Part shown: piece by piece, positions 25,998 through 35,305 of the stretch
Numbering within the stretch: position 1 is the stretch's first letter
How the letters are laid out: every line of letters begins with the position of its first letter
NCBI GenBank assembly: GCA_029101305.1
Contig: JAQXQS010000090.1
Coordinates: 29,881 to 93,880, forward strand
Source of the DNA: Clostridia bacterium
GTDB lineage: Bacteria > Bacillota > Clostridia > Lachnospirales > Lachnospiraceae
DNA length: 64,000 bases
Direction of reading: 5' to 3'
Position numbers and translations under genes: made by a program
Notes under the pieces: model-generated
Told to the model about the DNA's origin: nothing
The model's database searches: none
The model's input: the letters and a program-made list of their open reading frames with translations, nothing else

Positions 25998-27497
25998 ATG
26001 GAAAATAAAAAAAAGAAAAGTGCGATTTTCTGGATTTTGCTGACGGTTATGCTGGTAGTGTCCGGAATGTCTGTAGGAAATGAGAAGGGGACTACCATTG
26101 GTGGTGTACAGACCGTGCAGGCTGCTACCCAGTATGTTACTGCCAGATTCTGGAATACCAGCGGAAAGCCTTCTTATACAAATCTTCGGGTTAAGGTGAA
26201 GGCGGGATCCAGGATTCAGCTGCCAGCAGTTCCATCTGTGACAGGCTATCAGAATCTTGGGTGGTCTACGAAGAAAAATGCGACGAAAGCGGTATATACC
26301 GCAGGTAAGAAAATCCGGCTGAAAAAGAACATAAGTCTGTATGCAGTCCGGAAAAAGGTTGGTGTATATAAAGTTTACTTTTATAATTCCAATGGAAGTA
26401 GCAACAGCAGTTTTAAGTCATTGAACAAATCGGTTACCCGTAATAGCTACATGACTTTACCGTCGGTTCCTGTGAAAAATGGGTATGAAGCTTTAGGATG
26501 GAGTACAAGCAAAAATGCATCAAAAGCTACATATACAGAAGGACAGAAAGTACGGATCAAGAAAACACAGAAGCTTTATGCGGTATACAAAACGAGCAAA
26601 GCATTTACGGTAACTCTTTGCAAAAACAATGGTACTGTTTATAAGACAGAAAGTGTTTCTTCTGGAAACACTTATACACTTCCATCTGTACGAAATGCTT
26701 CGGGATACACGTTTATGGGATGGGATGTCCAGCCTGGTAAGAGAACAGCACCCCGTTATGAAGCAGGAGATACGATTACGGTAAATGGAAACCTGAAGCT
26801 TTATGCAGTTGTATTTAACCGAGCTTATGAGGAAGAACTGACGGCTTCTGATCTGATTGCCTCTAGTGGATGGAGAATCGGAAATGGAAGTGGCAGCAGG
26901 GGATATAACCACATAATATTTGTGGGAGATTCCAGAACTGTCCGTATGGAGCTTACATTACAGAGACAATTTGGTACAGATTCTGGCATTACAAGAGATA
27001 TTGATTTTGTGTGTCAGGAAGGAAAGGGGCTTGACTGGCTGAAACAGGAGGGAATCAATTCGATTCTCAAACTTGCTGAATCAAGTTATTCCGTGCAACG
27101 GCCAACAGCTGTAATTTTTAACCTGGGTGTCAACGATCCTGGAAATATGTACAATTATGTAGAATATTTACAGAAAATTGCTGGAAATCTTCAGAAGAAA
27201 AATTGTAAGCTGTTTATCATGTCTGTGAATCCGGTTAACAGTAAGACGATTGAGTATTTAGGCAGAAATTCCATAAGAAAAGAAGAGGTTATCCGCAAGT
27301 TCAATTCTGTTATGAAAAGTGGCTTAAGCAGTTCCTATGGATATATTGATACCTATTCCTACCTTCTTGGAAACGGTTATGGAACGAATCTGGGAGGTGG
27401 AGGTCAGGATGTGACCACAGATGATGGTCTGCATTATACTACGAAGACGTATAAGCGGATATTTAAATATTGTCTGGATTACCTGACTACGCATTAA
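25998..27497 (+). CDS. Exported SGNH hydrolase with InlB-type repeats
   Basis: A 499-residue protein with a signal peptide (IFWILLTVMLVVSGMSV). Three repeats of the Listeria-Bacteroides/InlB-B type follow (each with GYxxLGWSTxKNA or GYTFMGWD and an LYAV end), about residues 45-275. The C-terminal domain is SGNH-like: FVGDSRTVRM near 310, NLGVNDPGN near 375, and DGLHYT near the end. Repeats probably bind surface or wall; the enzyme may de-esterify polysaccharides. Start after GAGGAG; an upstream ATG at 25920 falls in the promoter. Confidence 0.8.
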   Translation: MENKKKKSAIFWILLTVMLVVSGMSVGNEKGTTIGGVQTVQAATQYVTARFWNTSGKPSYTNLRVKVKAGSRIQLPAVPSVTGYQNLGWSTKKNATKAVYTAGKKIRLKKNISLYAVRKKVGVYKVYFYNSNGSSNSSFKSLNKSVTRNSYMTLPSVPVKNGYEALGWSTSKNASKATYTEGQKVRIKKTQKLYAVYKTSKAFTVTLCKNNGTVYKTESVSSGNTYTLPSVRNASGYTFMGWDVQPGKRTAPRYEAGDTITVNGNLKLYAVVFNRAYEEELTASDLIASSGWRIGNGSGSRGYNHIIFVGDSRTVRMELTLQRQFGTDSGITRDIDFVCQEGKGLDWLKQEGINSILKLAESSYSVQRPTAVIFNLGVNDPGNMYNYVEYLQKIAGNLQKKNCKLFIMSVNPVNSKTIEYLGRNSIRKEEVIRKFNSVMKSGLSSSYGYIDTYSYLLGNGYGTNLGGGGQDVTTDDGLHYTTKTYKRIFKYCLDYLTTH

Positions 27498-27576
27498 AAG
27501 CTGAAAAAGATAGAAACTGAAAAATAAAAACTGATAAAACTCATCGAAATAAAAGCTTACGGAATTTACAAAAGAG

Positions 27577-27616
27577 GAGATCTCAGCCTGGATGTTTGCG
27601 GGCCGGGATCTCTTTT
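27577..27616 (+). terminator. Terminator after the SGNH gene
   Basis: GAGATCTCAGCC (27577-27588) pairs imperfectly with GGCCGGGATCTC (27601-27612), then TTTT. The gap from 27498 to 27753 holds this terminator and the asnS promoter; I see no T-box. Confidence 0.7.
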
Positions 27617-27676
27617 CAGTTAAAGAATTTTGCAAGAAATCATGCATGAATCATACACGAATCAATTAAAATATCC

Positions 27677-27705
27677 TTGCGCGAATAAGAGGAATAGTCT
27701 ATACT
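27677..27705 (+). promoter_or_regulatory. Promoter of asnS
   Basis: TTGCGC (27677-27682) and TATACT (27700-27705) with a 17-nt spacer. Confidence 0.55.
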
Positions 27706-27753
27706 ATAGAGAAACGAGTGTTTGGAAAAATGAGGAGAAAGAGGAACTAAATT

Positions 27754-29145
27754 ATGAAACTTACAACAGTAAAAGAGATTTATAGAGAGCGTGAGAAATA
27801 CCTGGATCAGGAGATTACAGTCGGTGGCTGGGTACGAAGCGTACGCGATTCCAAGACATTTGGATTCATTGTTCTTCATGATGGAACATATTTTGAGACA
27901 CTTCAGGTTGTTTACCATGATACAATGGATAATTTTGCTGAGATTTCCAAGCTGAATGTAGGAGCTGCGATCATTGTAAAGGGAACTCTTGTAGCGACTC
28001 CGCAGGCGAAGCAGCCATTTGAGATTCAGGCTACAGAGATTTCTGTTGAGGGAGCTTCCGCACCAGATTATCCCCTTCAGAAGAAACGTCACAGCCTTGA
28101 ATATCTGAGAACAATCACACATCTCCGTTCCAGAACAAATACATTCCAGGCTGTATTCCGTGTACGTTCTCTTTGTGCATACGCGATCCACAAATTCTTC
28201 CAGGAAAGAGGCTTCGTTTATGTACACACACCATTGATCACTGGAAGTGACTGTGAAGGCGCTGGTGAAATGTTCCAGGTTACTACAATGGATCTGAACA
28301 ATATTCCTACTGATGATAAAGGAAACATTGATTATTCCCAGGACTTCTTTGGTAAAGAGACAAATCTGACAGTAAGCGGCCAGCTGAACTGTGAGACATT
28401 TGCACAGGCATTCCGTAATGTATATACATTTGGACCAACTTTCCGTGCAGAGAACTCCAATACTACACGTCATGCAGCCGAATTCTGGATGATCGAGCCA
28501 GAATGTGCATTTGCTGATCTTGAGGACAATATGAATCTGGCTGAGTCCATGTTGAAATATGTGATCCGCTACGTTCTGGAGAATGCTCCGGAGGAAATGA
28601 ATTTCTTTAATTCTTTCGTAGACAAGGGACTTCTTGACAGACTGAACCATGTAGCAAACTCAGAGTTTGGCCGTGTTACTTATACAGAAGCAATCGAGCT
28701 GCTTGAGAAGAATAATGATAAATTTGATTATAAAGTATCCTGGGGATGTGATCTGCAGACAGAGCATGAGCGTTATCTGACAGAACAGATTTTCAAGAAA
28801 CCTATTTTTGTTACTGACTATCCGAAAGAAATCAAAGCTTTCTATATGAAAGCAAACGAGGATGGCAAGACGGTAGCTGCTATGGACTGCCTGGTTCCTG
28901 GAATTGGCGAGATCATCGGCGGAAGCCAGAGAGAGGATGACTATGGCAAGTTGAAAGCACGTATGGACGAGCTTGGACTGAAGGAAGAAGATTATGATTT
29001 CTACCTTGATCTGCGTAAATACGGTTCTACACGTCATTCTGGATTCGGCCTTGGATTCGAGCGTTGCGTAATGTATCTTACAGGAATGGGTAATATCCGC
29101 GACGTGATTCCATTCCCGAGAACAGTTAATAACTGCGATTTATAA
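27754..29145 (+). CDS. asnS: Asparaginyl-tRNA synthetase
   Basis: A 463-residue class IIb synthetase that charges tRNA-Asn. The OB-fold anticodon-binding domain comes first ([20 protein letters not shown] near 18). Class II motif 2 is [21 protein letters not shown] near 230, and motif 3 is [15 protein letters not shown] near 430. Length is that of bacterial AsnRS. Followed after 14 nt by the metallophosphoesterase gene, so possibly cotranscribed. Confidence 0.97.
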   Translation: MKLTTVKEIYREREKYLDQEITVGGWVRSVRDSKTFGFIVLHDGTYFETLQVVYHDTMDNFAEISKLNVGAAIIVKGTLVATPQAKQPFEIQATEISVEGASAPDYPLQKKRHSLEYLRTITHLRSRTNTFQAVFRVRSLCAYAIHKFFQERGFVYVHTPLITGSDCEGAGEMFQVTTMDLNNIPTDDKGNIDYSQDFFGKETNLTVSGQLNCETFAQAFRNVYTFGPTFRAENSNTTRHAAEFWMIEPECAFADLEDNMNLAESMLKYVIRYVLENAPEEMNFFNSFVDKGLLDRLNHVANSEFGRVTYTEAIELLEKNNDKFDYKVSWGCDLQTEHERYLTEQIFKKPIFVTDYPKEIKAFYMKANEDGKTVAAMDCLVPGIGEIIGGSQREDDYGKLKARMDELGLKEEDYDFYLDLRKYGSTRHSGFGLGFERCVMYLTGMGNIRDVIPFPRTVNNCDL

Positions 29146-29159
29146 AAAGAGGTAAAAGA

Positions 29160-30218
29160 ATGAGATTTATTCATCTTGCAGATGTACACCTTGGAGCGGT
29201 TCCAGACAGGGGCTGCCCATGGAGTGAGAAGCGGGCGAATGAAATCTGGGAAACATTCCGCCGGGTTATTGCGGGTATCCGCGAAAATCCGGTGGATTTG
29301 TTATTTATAGCCGGAGATCTGTTTCACCGCCAGCCACTGCCGCACGAACTAAAGGAAGTTAATGAGCTGTTTTCAGGGATTCCAGAAACCAGGATTTACC
29401 TGATGGCTGGAGACAGCGATTATCTGAAGGCGGATTCTTTTTACAGAAGCTTTCCCTGGGCACCTAATGTTACTTTTTTTGAGAAAGAAAGGGTTACCTG
29501 TGTGGAGAATCCGGAAGATGGCATATATGTATATGGAATGAGTTATGAGCATCCGGAAATTGTAGAGCCCATGTATGATGACGTGCGTCCTGCTAAGAAA
29601 GAAGGTGTGCATATTCTTTTAGCCCACGGTGGGGATGAAAAACATTGCCCTGTGAATGTGGCTGCACTTGCTGGTGCAGGCTTTGATTATATTGCACTTG
29701 GCCATTTTCATACACCACAAAATGTGATCCGGGATATGGCTGCTTACAGTGGAGCGCTGGAACCTGTCAAAAACAATGATTTCGGGGAACATGGCTACAT
29801 TGAGGGACGAATTGAAAATGGAAAAATAAGAACCAGGTTTGTTCCGTTTTCTGTAAGGACATACAGCCAGTTACTGATTACCGTAAATGAGGAAAGTACC
29901 CAGTTGTCTATCGAGGAAAAATTGAAGGATGAGATATTCAGAAGAGGTGGTCTGAATATATACAGGATAATCCTTCAGGGGAAAAGGAAACCAGAACTTT
30001 TTCTGATTCCGGAGAAGTTAAAGTCTTTTGGAAATATTACGGAAGTATTGGATGAGACAAGACCTGCGTATGATCTGGAAGAGCTGCAGGAGAAGTATGC
30101 CGGGACATTGATAGGGGATTATATACACTTTTTTCTGGAAAAAAACAGAAATACAGTGGAAGATAAGGCGTTCTATTATGGTCTGCAGGCATTGCTGGAA
30201 ACCAGACATTCCAGTTGA
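29160..30218 (+). CDS. SbcD/YhaO-like DNA repair metallophosphoesterase
   Basis: A 352-residue protein. Metal-binding phosphoesterase motifs: HLADVHLGA near residue 4, FIAGDLFHR near 50, AGDSDY (in place of the usual GNHD) near 82, LLAHGG near 152, and LGHFHTPQ near 178. This is the nuclease partner of SMC-like ATPases (Mre11/SbcD, YhaO). GDSD instead of GNHD removes the catalytic histidine, so activity may differ. The partner ATPase gene follows after 19 nt. Confidence 0.85.
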   Translation: MRFIHLADVHLGAVPDRGCPWSEKRANEIWETFRRVIAGIRENPVDLLFIAGDLFHRQPLPHELKEVNELFSGIPETRIYLMAGDSDYLKADSFYRSFPWAPNVTFFEKERVTCVENPEDGIYVYGMSYEHPEIVEPMYDDVRPAKKEGVHILLAHGGDEKHCPVNVAALAGAGFDYIALGHFHTPQNVIRDMAAYSGALEPVKNNDFGEHGYIEGRIENGKIRTRFVPFSVRTYSQLLITVNEESTQLSIEEKLKDEIFRRGGLNIYRIILQGKRKPELFLIPEKLKSFGNITEVLDETRPAYDLEELQEKYAGTLIGDYIHFFLEKNRNTVEDKAFYYGLQALLETRHSS

Positions 30219-30237
30219 AAAGAGGTAACAAAAATAT

Positions 30238-31725
30238 ATGATTTTAAAACGCATATTAATAAATGATTTTGGTGGACTTCATAATAAATCCATTGAATTA
30301 TCTCCTGGAATGAATGTGGTCTATGAGGCGGATGAAGCTGAAAAAAATACTGTATTTATTTTTGTAAAAAATATGTTCTTTGGAATGCCAGAGGAAGGCA
30401 GGGGGAAGAATGGTTTACAGGCAGAGGGAAGCGATGTTGCTCCATTAGAGGAACACGGCGGGACAATATGGTTTCAGGCTGCTGGAAAAAATTACCGGTT
30501 AACACGGAAATCTGGCATAGAAACAGAGGAATGTGAACTGTTCTGTGAAGATGACCAGAAACTTCTGAATATGGAAGAGGAACCAATGAAGAAGCTTCTT
30601 GGCGGAATCAGCGAAACCATATTTGATAATGTTATGCTGGTAGAGCCTCTTGGCGGTATTTCTCCAACAGAAAAGGCAAAAGAGATTCAAAGTAAACTTA
30701 TGATTCTTAGTAAAAGTGCTGACCAGCTGGTGGATCTTGGAAGATCAGAACAGATGTTGAAAATGTGGCGGAAGGGATATCTTACGCAGAAGGAACGCAG
30801 CCAGAAAACAGTTCAAAAGGAAAAAGAAATCCTTGCCGGTAAGTTGGAAATTCTGGAAAATGAACTGGACAGTCTGCGCGGTCAAAAGGGACAGGTTGCC
30901 AAGGAACAGGCAGAAATCCATTCTACAGCCGGAAAAGAAGAAGCGGCAGTAATTGAAACGCAATTGCAGGCCATAGAGAAAAAGAATCTTGGAATGGTGA
31001 TTGCTGGGCTTTTGGCTATTATTGTTGGAATTGTGGGTATTATTGGAAGATTCCAGCTAATCGATGAAATGTCTAAAATAGGGATGGATGTGTGTGTCCT
31101 CGCAGCAATAGCAACTGTAATCTATACGCTTTCTGCAAGAAGAAAACTGCGGACGGAATTTATAAAGCAAAAGAAGAAAAAAGTGCATTTGCAGTCGCAA
31201 CAGGAAAAACTGAAATCTAGCAGGGAAGACATCAATGGAAGCTATGAAGAGAAGCTGACTGCATTTACGAATCTGCAGAGTGAGTATCAGGAATATGAGG
31301 CAGAGACGGCACTGCCTACCTCAGAGGATATGGAAACACAGGCCCTTACCCTGGCATTGGATACAATCGAAATGTTATCACGGGATATTTATCTGAAGAA
31401 AGGCAGAAAGATACGGATACGGGCTTCCAGAATCTTCCGAGAGCTTACAAATGGAAAATATATGGAGTTCTATGGAGATGAGGGGCAAAGCATTGAGCTT
31501 GTTACAGAAACTGGAACCATAAAAGCTGAAAATCTGGACAGTGGAGAACTGGAGCTTCTGTATTTCTCTATTGGAATGGCAGCAAGCGAATTGTTTGCAG
31601 TTGAGGAAGTGCTTCCGGTAGTACTGGACGATATTTTTAGTGGAACTAATAAAGAACTGCTTGGACGGGTGGAAAGATGGCTGAAAAAGCAGTCCAGGCA
31701 GGTAGTGCTTATTACTGCAAACTAG
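30238..31725 (+). CDS. SbcC/YhaN-like AAA ATPase with membrane helices
   Basis: A 495-residue protein. The N-terminus (INDFGGLHNKSIEL) matches YhaN/RecF-type ATPases. Walker A is degenerate: NVVYEADEAEKNTVF replaces GxxGxGKST. A coiled coil (about 190-245) leads to two hydrophobic helices (GMVIAGLLAIIVGIVGIIG and CVLAAIATVIYTLSA), then another coil and the C-terminal LDSGELELLYFSIGMA signature with VVLDDIF Walker B. It pairs with the upstream phosphoesterase. Helices at the coil tip are typical of YhaN and suggest membrane attachment. Confidence 0.8.
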   Translation: MILKRILINDFGGLHNKSIELSPGMNVVYEADEAEKNTVFIFVKNMFFGMPEEGRGKNGLQAEGSDVAPLEEHGGTIWFQAAGKNYRLTRKSGIETEECELFCEDDQKLLNMEEEPMKKLLGGISETIFDNVMLVEPLGGISPTEKAKEIQSKLMILSKSADQLVDLGRSEQMLKMWRKGYLTQKERSQKTVQKEKEILAGKLEILENELDSLRGQKGQVAKEQAEIHSTAGKEEAAVIETQLQAIEKKNLGMVIAGLLAIIVGIVGIIGRFQLIDEMSKIGMDVCVLAAIATVIYTLSARRKLRTEFIKQKKKKVHLQSQQEKLKSSREDINGSYEEKLTAFTNLQSEYQEYEAETALPTSEDMETQALTLALDTIEMLSRDIYLKKGRKIRIRASRIFRELTNGKYMEFYGDEGQSIELVTETGTIKAENLDSGELELLYFSIGMAASELFAVEEVLPVVLDDIFSGTNKELLGRVERWLKKQSRQVVLITAN

Positions 31726-31744
31726 AGCGTGTTTGAAAAATCAT

Positions 31745-31782
31745 TCCTGCAATCTGCACGCCCCATTTTGCGGAAATTTTGC
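31745..31782. repeat. Dispersed intergenic repeat, copy 2
   Basis: CTGCAATCTGCACGCCCC followed by ATTTTGCGGAAATTTT is roughly 80% identical, by eye, to 1391-1429 (CTGAAATCTGTACGATCC, ACTTTGCGGAAAATTTT). Both lie in gene gaps. Confidence 0.5.
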
Positions 31783-31867
31783 CTAAATTTGGTTGGCGTA
31801 GCTAGAACATGGCAAAGCTTTTGGCAAAATGAAAGATAATTGGTTTATTGGAAGTTTTAACAAAAAA

Positions 31868-31900
31868 GGGCTGACACAAACAATCGTGTCAGCCCTTCCT
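31868..31900 (-). terminator. Terminator of the dnaD-dnaI-prs unit
   Basis: GGGCTGACAC (31868-31877) pairs with GTGTCAGCCC (31886-31895); leftward transcripts then meet a T-run. It also separates the convergent ATPase gene. Confidence 0.85.
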
Positions 31901-31912
31901 AGTCTTTAATTC

Positions 31913-33088
31913 TTATTTCTCATACTGAGCCATATATTTGTTTACACAGCGCTTGATTCTGTCAACCGGATTCAGAAGATGGCTTACAGACATATCATGA
32001 TTCAGAGTATCGATGATCAGTGCAATGTATTTGCTCATATCACAGGAAATGTAATATGGTTTTGCAAGAAGCTCATCAGACTGGTATACCATGTTTGTAG
32101 TAAGAAGCCTGTCAAATACGCCTGCGGCATATGCTTCATCAAACTTTTTAAGATTATCTGTAAACAGACCGAAAGTGGAGCAGAGGAAAATTCTGCCGGC
32201 ACCTCTTTCCTTCAAAAGAGAAGCAATCTTAAGGATAGTATCTCCGGAAGAAATCATATCGTCAATAAGGATCATATCCTTGCCTGCTACGTTTGGTCCA
32301 AGGAACTCATAAGCAGCGATAGGGTGCCTGCCATCTACATTCTTGGAATAATCAAGACGTTTGTAATACATACCCATGTCAACACCGAGAATATTAGCAA
32401 GATAAATAGCACGGCTCATGCTGCCCTCATCCGGGCTGATGATCATGAAGTGCTCATTGTCAATATGAAGTCCCTGCTCATGATTCAGAAGAGCCTTGAT
32501 AAACTGATAGGAAGGCTGGACTGTCTCGAATCCATGAAGCGGTGTAGCATTCTGGATCTGTGGATCATGTGCGTCGAAAGTGATAATGTTTTCAACACCC
32601 ATATTGATCAGTTCATGAAGGGCGGTCGCGCAGTCAAGAGACTCTCTTCCGATACGCTTGCTCTGACGGCCTTCATAAAGATATGGCATAATTACATTCA
32701 CACGGCGGGCTTTTCCACCGATCGCTGCAATCACACGCTTCAGATCCTGGTAGTGATCATCAGGAGACATCAGGTTCGTATATTTGCCGATAGGGTAAGA
32801 GATATTATAGTTACATACATCTACAAGAATATAAATATCATCACCCCGGACTGATTCAGTGATCACGCATTTGCCTTCACCGGAACCGAAACGCGGGTTC
32901 TGAACTTTGATCGTGTAGGAATCTCTTTTGTATCCTTCAAAGGCGAAAGAATCTGATTCTGAATGCTCACGCTCCTTACGCCACCGAACGAGCCATTCAT
33001 CGACCTTCTGCCCAAGGCTCTTGCAGCTTTCCAAAGGAACTAATCCCAGTCTTCCAACGGGAAGTGTAGTCAATTCTTCTTGTGCCAT
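31913..33088 (-). CDS. prs: Ribose-phosphate diphosphokinase (PRPP synthetase)
   Basis: A 391-residue enzyme making PRPP from ribose-5-phosphate and ATP for nucleotide, His and Trp synthesis. Seen: VIMPYLYEGRQSKR (ATP-binding loop), the VENIITFDAHDPQIQ metal site, and the PRPP loop ILIDDMISSGDT. It is longer than the usual ~315 residues, with an extra N-terminal region, a form I recall in clostridia. It lies 3 nt from dnaI. Confidence 0.92.
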   Translation of the reverse strand: MAQEELTTLPVGRLGLVPLESCKSLGQKVDEWLVRWRKEREHSESDSFAFEGYKRDSYTIKVQNPRFGSGEGKCVITESVRGDDIYILVDVCNYNISYPIGKYTNLMSPDDHYQDLKRVIAAIGGKARRVNVIMPYLYEGRQSKRIGRESLDCATALHELINMGVENIITFDAHDPQIQNATPLHGFETVQPSYQFIKALLNHEQGLHIDNEHFMIISPDEGSMSRAIYLANILGVDMGMYYKRLDYSKNVDGRHPIAAYEFLGPNVAGKDMILIDDMISSGDTILKIASLLKERGAGRIFLCSTFGLFTDNLKKFDEAYAAGVFDRLLTTNMVYQSDELLAKPYYISCDMSKYIALIIDTLNHDMSVSHLLNPVDRIKRCVNKYMAQYEK

Positions 33089-33091
33089 TCT

Positions 33092-34078
33092 TTACTTTCC
33101 TCCTAAAAAAATTTTCTGAATGCGGATATCTTTTCCCACAAGCTTGGTCATCTGATAGTTGCTGGCAATACGGGAAAAGGTTCTCTCAGAATAAGTTGCT
33201 GAGAAATCTTCCAGTTTCAGGTTTGTGGAAATGATTGTAGATTTCTTGCGCATGATCCGCTCATTGATACACAGGAAAAGCTGTGAGGATACGAAGCTGT
33301 TAGTAAGCTCTGTACCCAGATCATCAATGATCAGCAGGTCACAGTCAAAAATCGGTTCATCATCAGGGGCATCACCGCCTCTGGAAAAAGCAGAGCTTGC
33401 AAGAAAATCAAAAAGCTCAAATGCAGAAAAATACAGTACACAATGTGCACTGTCCAGAAGATCATGAGCAATGCAGTGGGAAAGAAAAGTCTTACCCACG
33501 CCTGTATCGCCATAGAAAAAAAGATTCTGGAAGGAATTATCAAAGTCAGCAATAAAGTCCTTCGCAAGATGATAAGCACGGCGCGCAGTCTCACGTTCGG
33601 TCAGTCCCGTTGAATCATTTGTTATTGTATCAGAATAAAAGTCAAATGAAAAGTGGTCAAAGTTCTCTTTTTCAAGAATTTCTTTCAAATTTGACTGTGT
33701 GTACAGAAGTTCTATCTCAGCTTTCTTGAAACAGGAGCACTTCTGGCTGCCGATATAGCCGGTATCCTGGCAAAGCGGGCAGGTATATGTCATCTCCAGA
33801 TAATCAGCCGGATAGCCGGCTGACAACAAAAGAGCAGTGCGCTCCTGGGAAAGCAGTGCAATATCATTGCGTAGATCCTCTATACCAGTTTCCTGGCGGC
33901 TGATCAGGGCGCGTGCTTTCCTCGCACTTAATGTGGCAACCTCCTCATCAATTTCCCTGAGACGTGGAAGCTTCTCATAGGCCTCAGTCTGATGCTCCTC
34001 CTGCCGACGCCGGTTGCGGACCTGCCGGCGGTTATATTCACGCATGATCGTATCATATTGGTAATTCTGTAAGGGCAT
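33092..34078 (-). CDS. dnaI: DnaI/DnaC-like helicase loader ATPase
   Basis: A 328-residue AAA+ protein. An N-terminal coil is followed by a Cys cluster (CPLCQDTGYIGSQKCSC, about residues 99-115), then Walker A FFYGDTGVGKTFLSH near 190 and Walker B LLIIDDLGTE near 253. It loads replicative helicase with DnaD and DnaB. Its position directly after dnaD supports the assignment over an IstB-type transposition helper. Confidence 0.87.
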   Translation of the reverse strand: MPLQNYQYDTIMREYNRRQVRNRRRQEEHQTEAYEKLPRLREIDEEVATLSARKARALISRQETGIEDLRNDIALLSQERTALLLSAGYPADYLEMTYTCPLCQDTGYIGSQKCSCFKKAEIELLYTQSNLKEILEKENFDHFSFDFYSDTITNDSTGLTERETARRAYHLAKDFIADFDNSFQNLFFYGDTGVGKTFLSHCIAHDLLDSAHCVLYFSAFELFDFLASSAFSRGGDAPDDEPIFDCDLLIIDDLGTELTNSFVSSQLFLCINERIMRKKSTIISTNLKLEDFSATYSERTFSRIASNYQMTKLVGKDIRIQKIFLGGK

Positions 34079-34127
34079 TAAAAATTCTCCTTCCAGTTAA
34101 AACATGTTTGTTCTATAAATGACAGGG

Positions 34128-35204
34128 TTAATTCGGTTTATTGAGCAGTTTCTTCTCATATTCTGCAAAATCATAATCTCTCTGATGGAAATTATTAAAA
34201 CGGTTAGGTGCAGCAGATTTTTGCTGTGCTGGTTTACTAACAGACTTTTCCAGCTTGCGCTTCTGGTGCTGGGCATCCTGGAGACGTACATCCTCCAGGG
34301 TACGGATATTTTTATCCTTCCAGCGCTGCAAAATCTTATCTGCATATGGGAAACTTGGCTGTCCGGTCTGCAGGACAGTACGGGAGCAGGCTTCCTGAAT
34401 CAGCTCCATTGTAAAGCCATAATCCTTCGTCCAGGTATTGATCAGGGAAATTTCCACATCGGAAGGATTACGGTTCGTGATGCCCATGGCTTTCAGAACG
34501 GAAAAATATTCTTTGCTGTAGCGGGATGTGGAATCCTTGGCCATCTCAACTGTGGTGATTCCTTCTTCCCTCCAGGCCATAGCCACTGTCTCTATGTAAC
34601 GGATGCTGCGGTGGTCACGTCCCACACAGTATTCAATCAGATAATCGATCAGATCCACGGACATATGCAGTTCATCATAGAAAAACAGAATCTTGCGTGT
34701 CTCTGTAGGCGTGAGGGTTTTACCAAGGTACTGCTCGGCAATATAAAGAAGTTGGATGATATCCTCGTTCTGCTTCAGCTCTTTCACCCGGTCCGGAGTA
34801 AGGGGCTTGACCTCGGAAAGAGGACTGGTGGAAGGAACGTTAGAAACAGATTCAGCCGCCGAATCAGCTTCATCTGTCTGCTGCGGTGCCACTGCGGCAA
34901 GGACGTCATCCTCATTCCAGGGCGTCCTTAAAGTAATCCCTGCCAGAGCATTATCTTCATATGAAAGTGTGACCAGATTTTCGCTCTCCCAGTATTTTAG
35001 CGCGCGGAGAATGTCCCCCTCTGTGCAGAACAGAGAGTCTGCCATCTGGGAAAGCCCAAAAGCAGCGCCTGGTCTGCCCAGCATGCGAAGCAGGTAAATA
35101 TATACTTTTACAAATTCACCGTTAGCCTTTGGCATAAAACGGTCAATAAAAATATTGGATAAAACAGTGGCATCATTAAGCCCTGTGCTATGTAACTTGA
35201 TCAT
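34128..35204 (-). CDS. dnaD: DnaD-domain primosome protein
   Basis: A 358-residue protein starting at 35204, which follows AAAGGAG; an upstream in-frame start at 35243 has none. A winged-helix N-terminal domain (KVYIYLLRMLGRPGAAF) is followed by a DnaD/DnaB2 domain (LTPTETRKILFFYDELHMSVDLIDYLIEYC) and a second one (DVEISLINTWTKDYGFTMELIQEAC). It remodels DNA at origins and stalled forks and recruits the DnaI-helicase complex. DnaA boxes crowd its upstream region. Confidence 0.87.
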   Translation of the reverse strand: MIKLHSTGLNDATVLSNIFIDRFMPKANGEFVKVYIYLLRMLGRPGAAFGLSQMADSLFCTEGDILRALKYWESENLVTLSYEDNALAGITLRTPWNEDDVLAAVAPQQTDEADSAAESVSNVPSTSPLSEVKPLTPDRVKELKQNEDIIQLLYIAEQYLGKTLTPTETRKILFFYDELHMSVDLIDYLIEYCVGRDHRSIRYIETVAMAWREEGITTVEMAKDSTSRYSKEYFSVLKAMGITNRNPSDVEISLINTWTKDYGFTMELIQEACSRTVLQTGQPSFPYADKILQRWKDKNIRTLEDVRLQDAQHQKRKLEKSVSKPAQQKSAAPNRFNNFHQRDYDFAEYEKKLLNKPN

Positions 35205-35305
35205 GGGGATTCTCCTTTGGGACATCCAGTTTGATGCTTGCATTATAGCACAACATTTTTTAAAAGAGAATAGCAGATTTTGGGCGGTGGATATCAGCGA
35301 CTGTG

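Noticed and set aside
27498-27753. T-box riboswitch before asnS
   Set aside because: No specifier stem or TGGNACCGCG antiterminator sequence; the hairpin is the terminator of the upstream gene.
27640-28650. 336-residue minus-strand frame opposite asnS
   Set aside because: Antisense shadow of a conserved synthetase; Cys/Ser-rich translation with no family features.
29160-31725. Anti-phage defence pair
   Set aside because: A phosphoesterase-ATPase pair can suggest defence, but the match is to YhaO/YhaN repair proteins and the setting is housekeeping genes.
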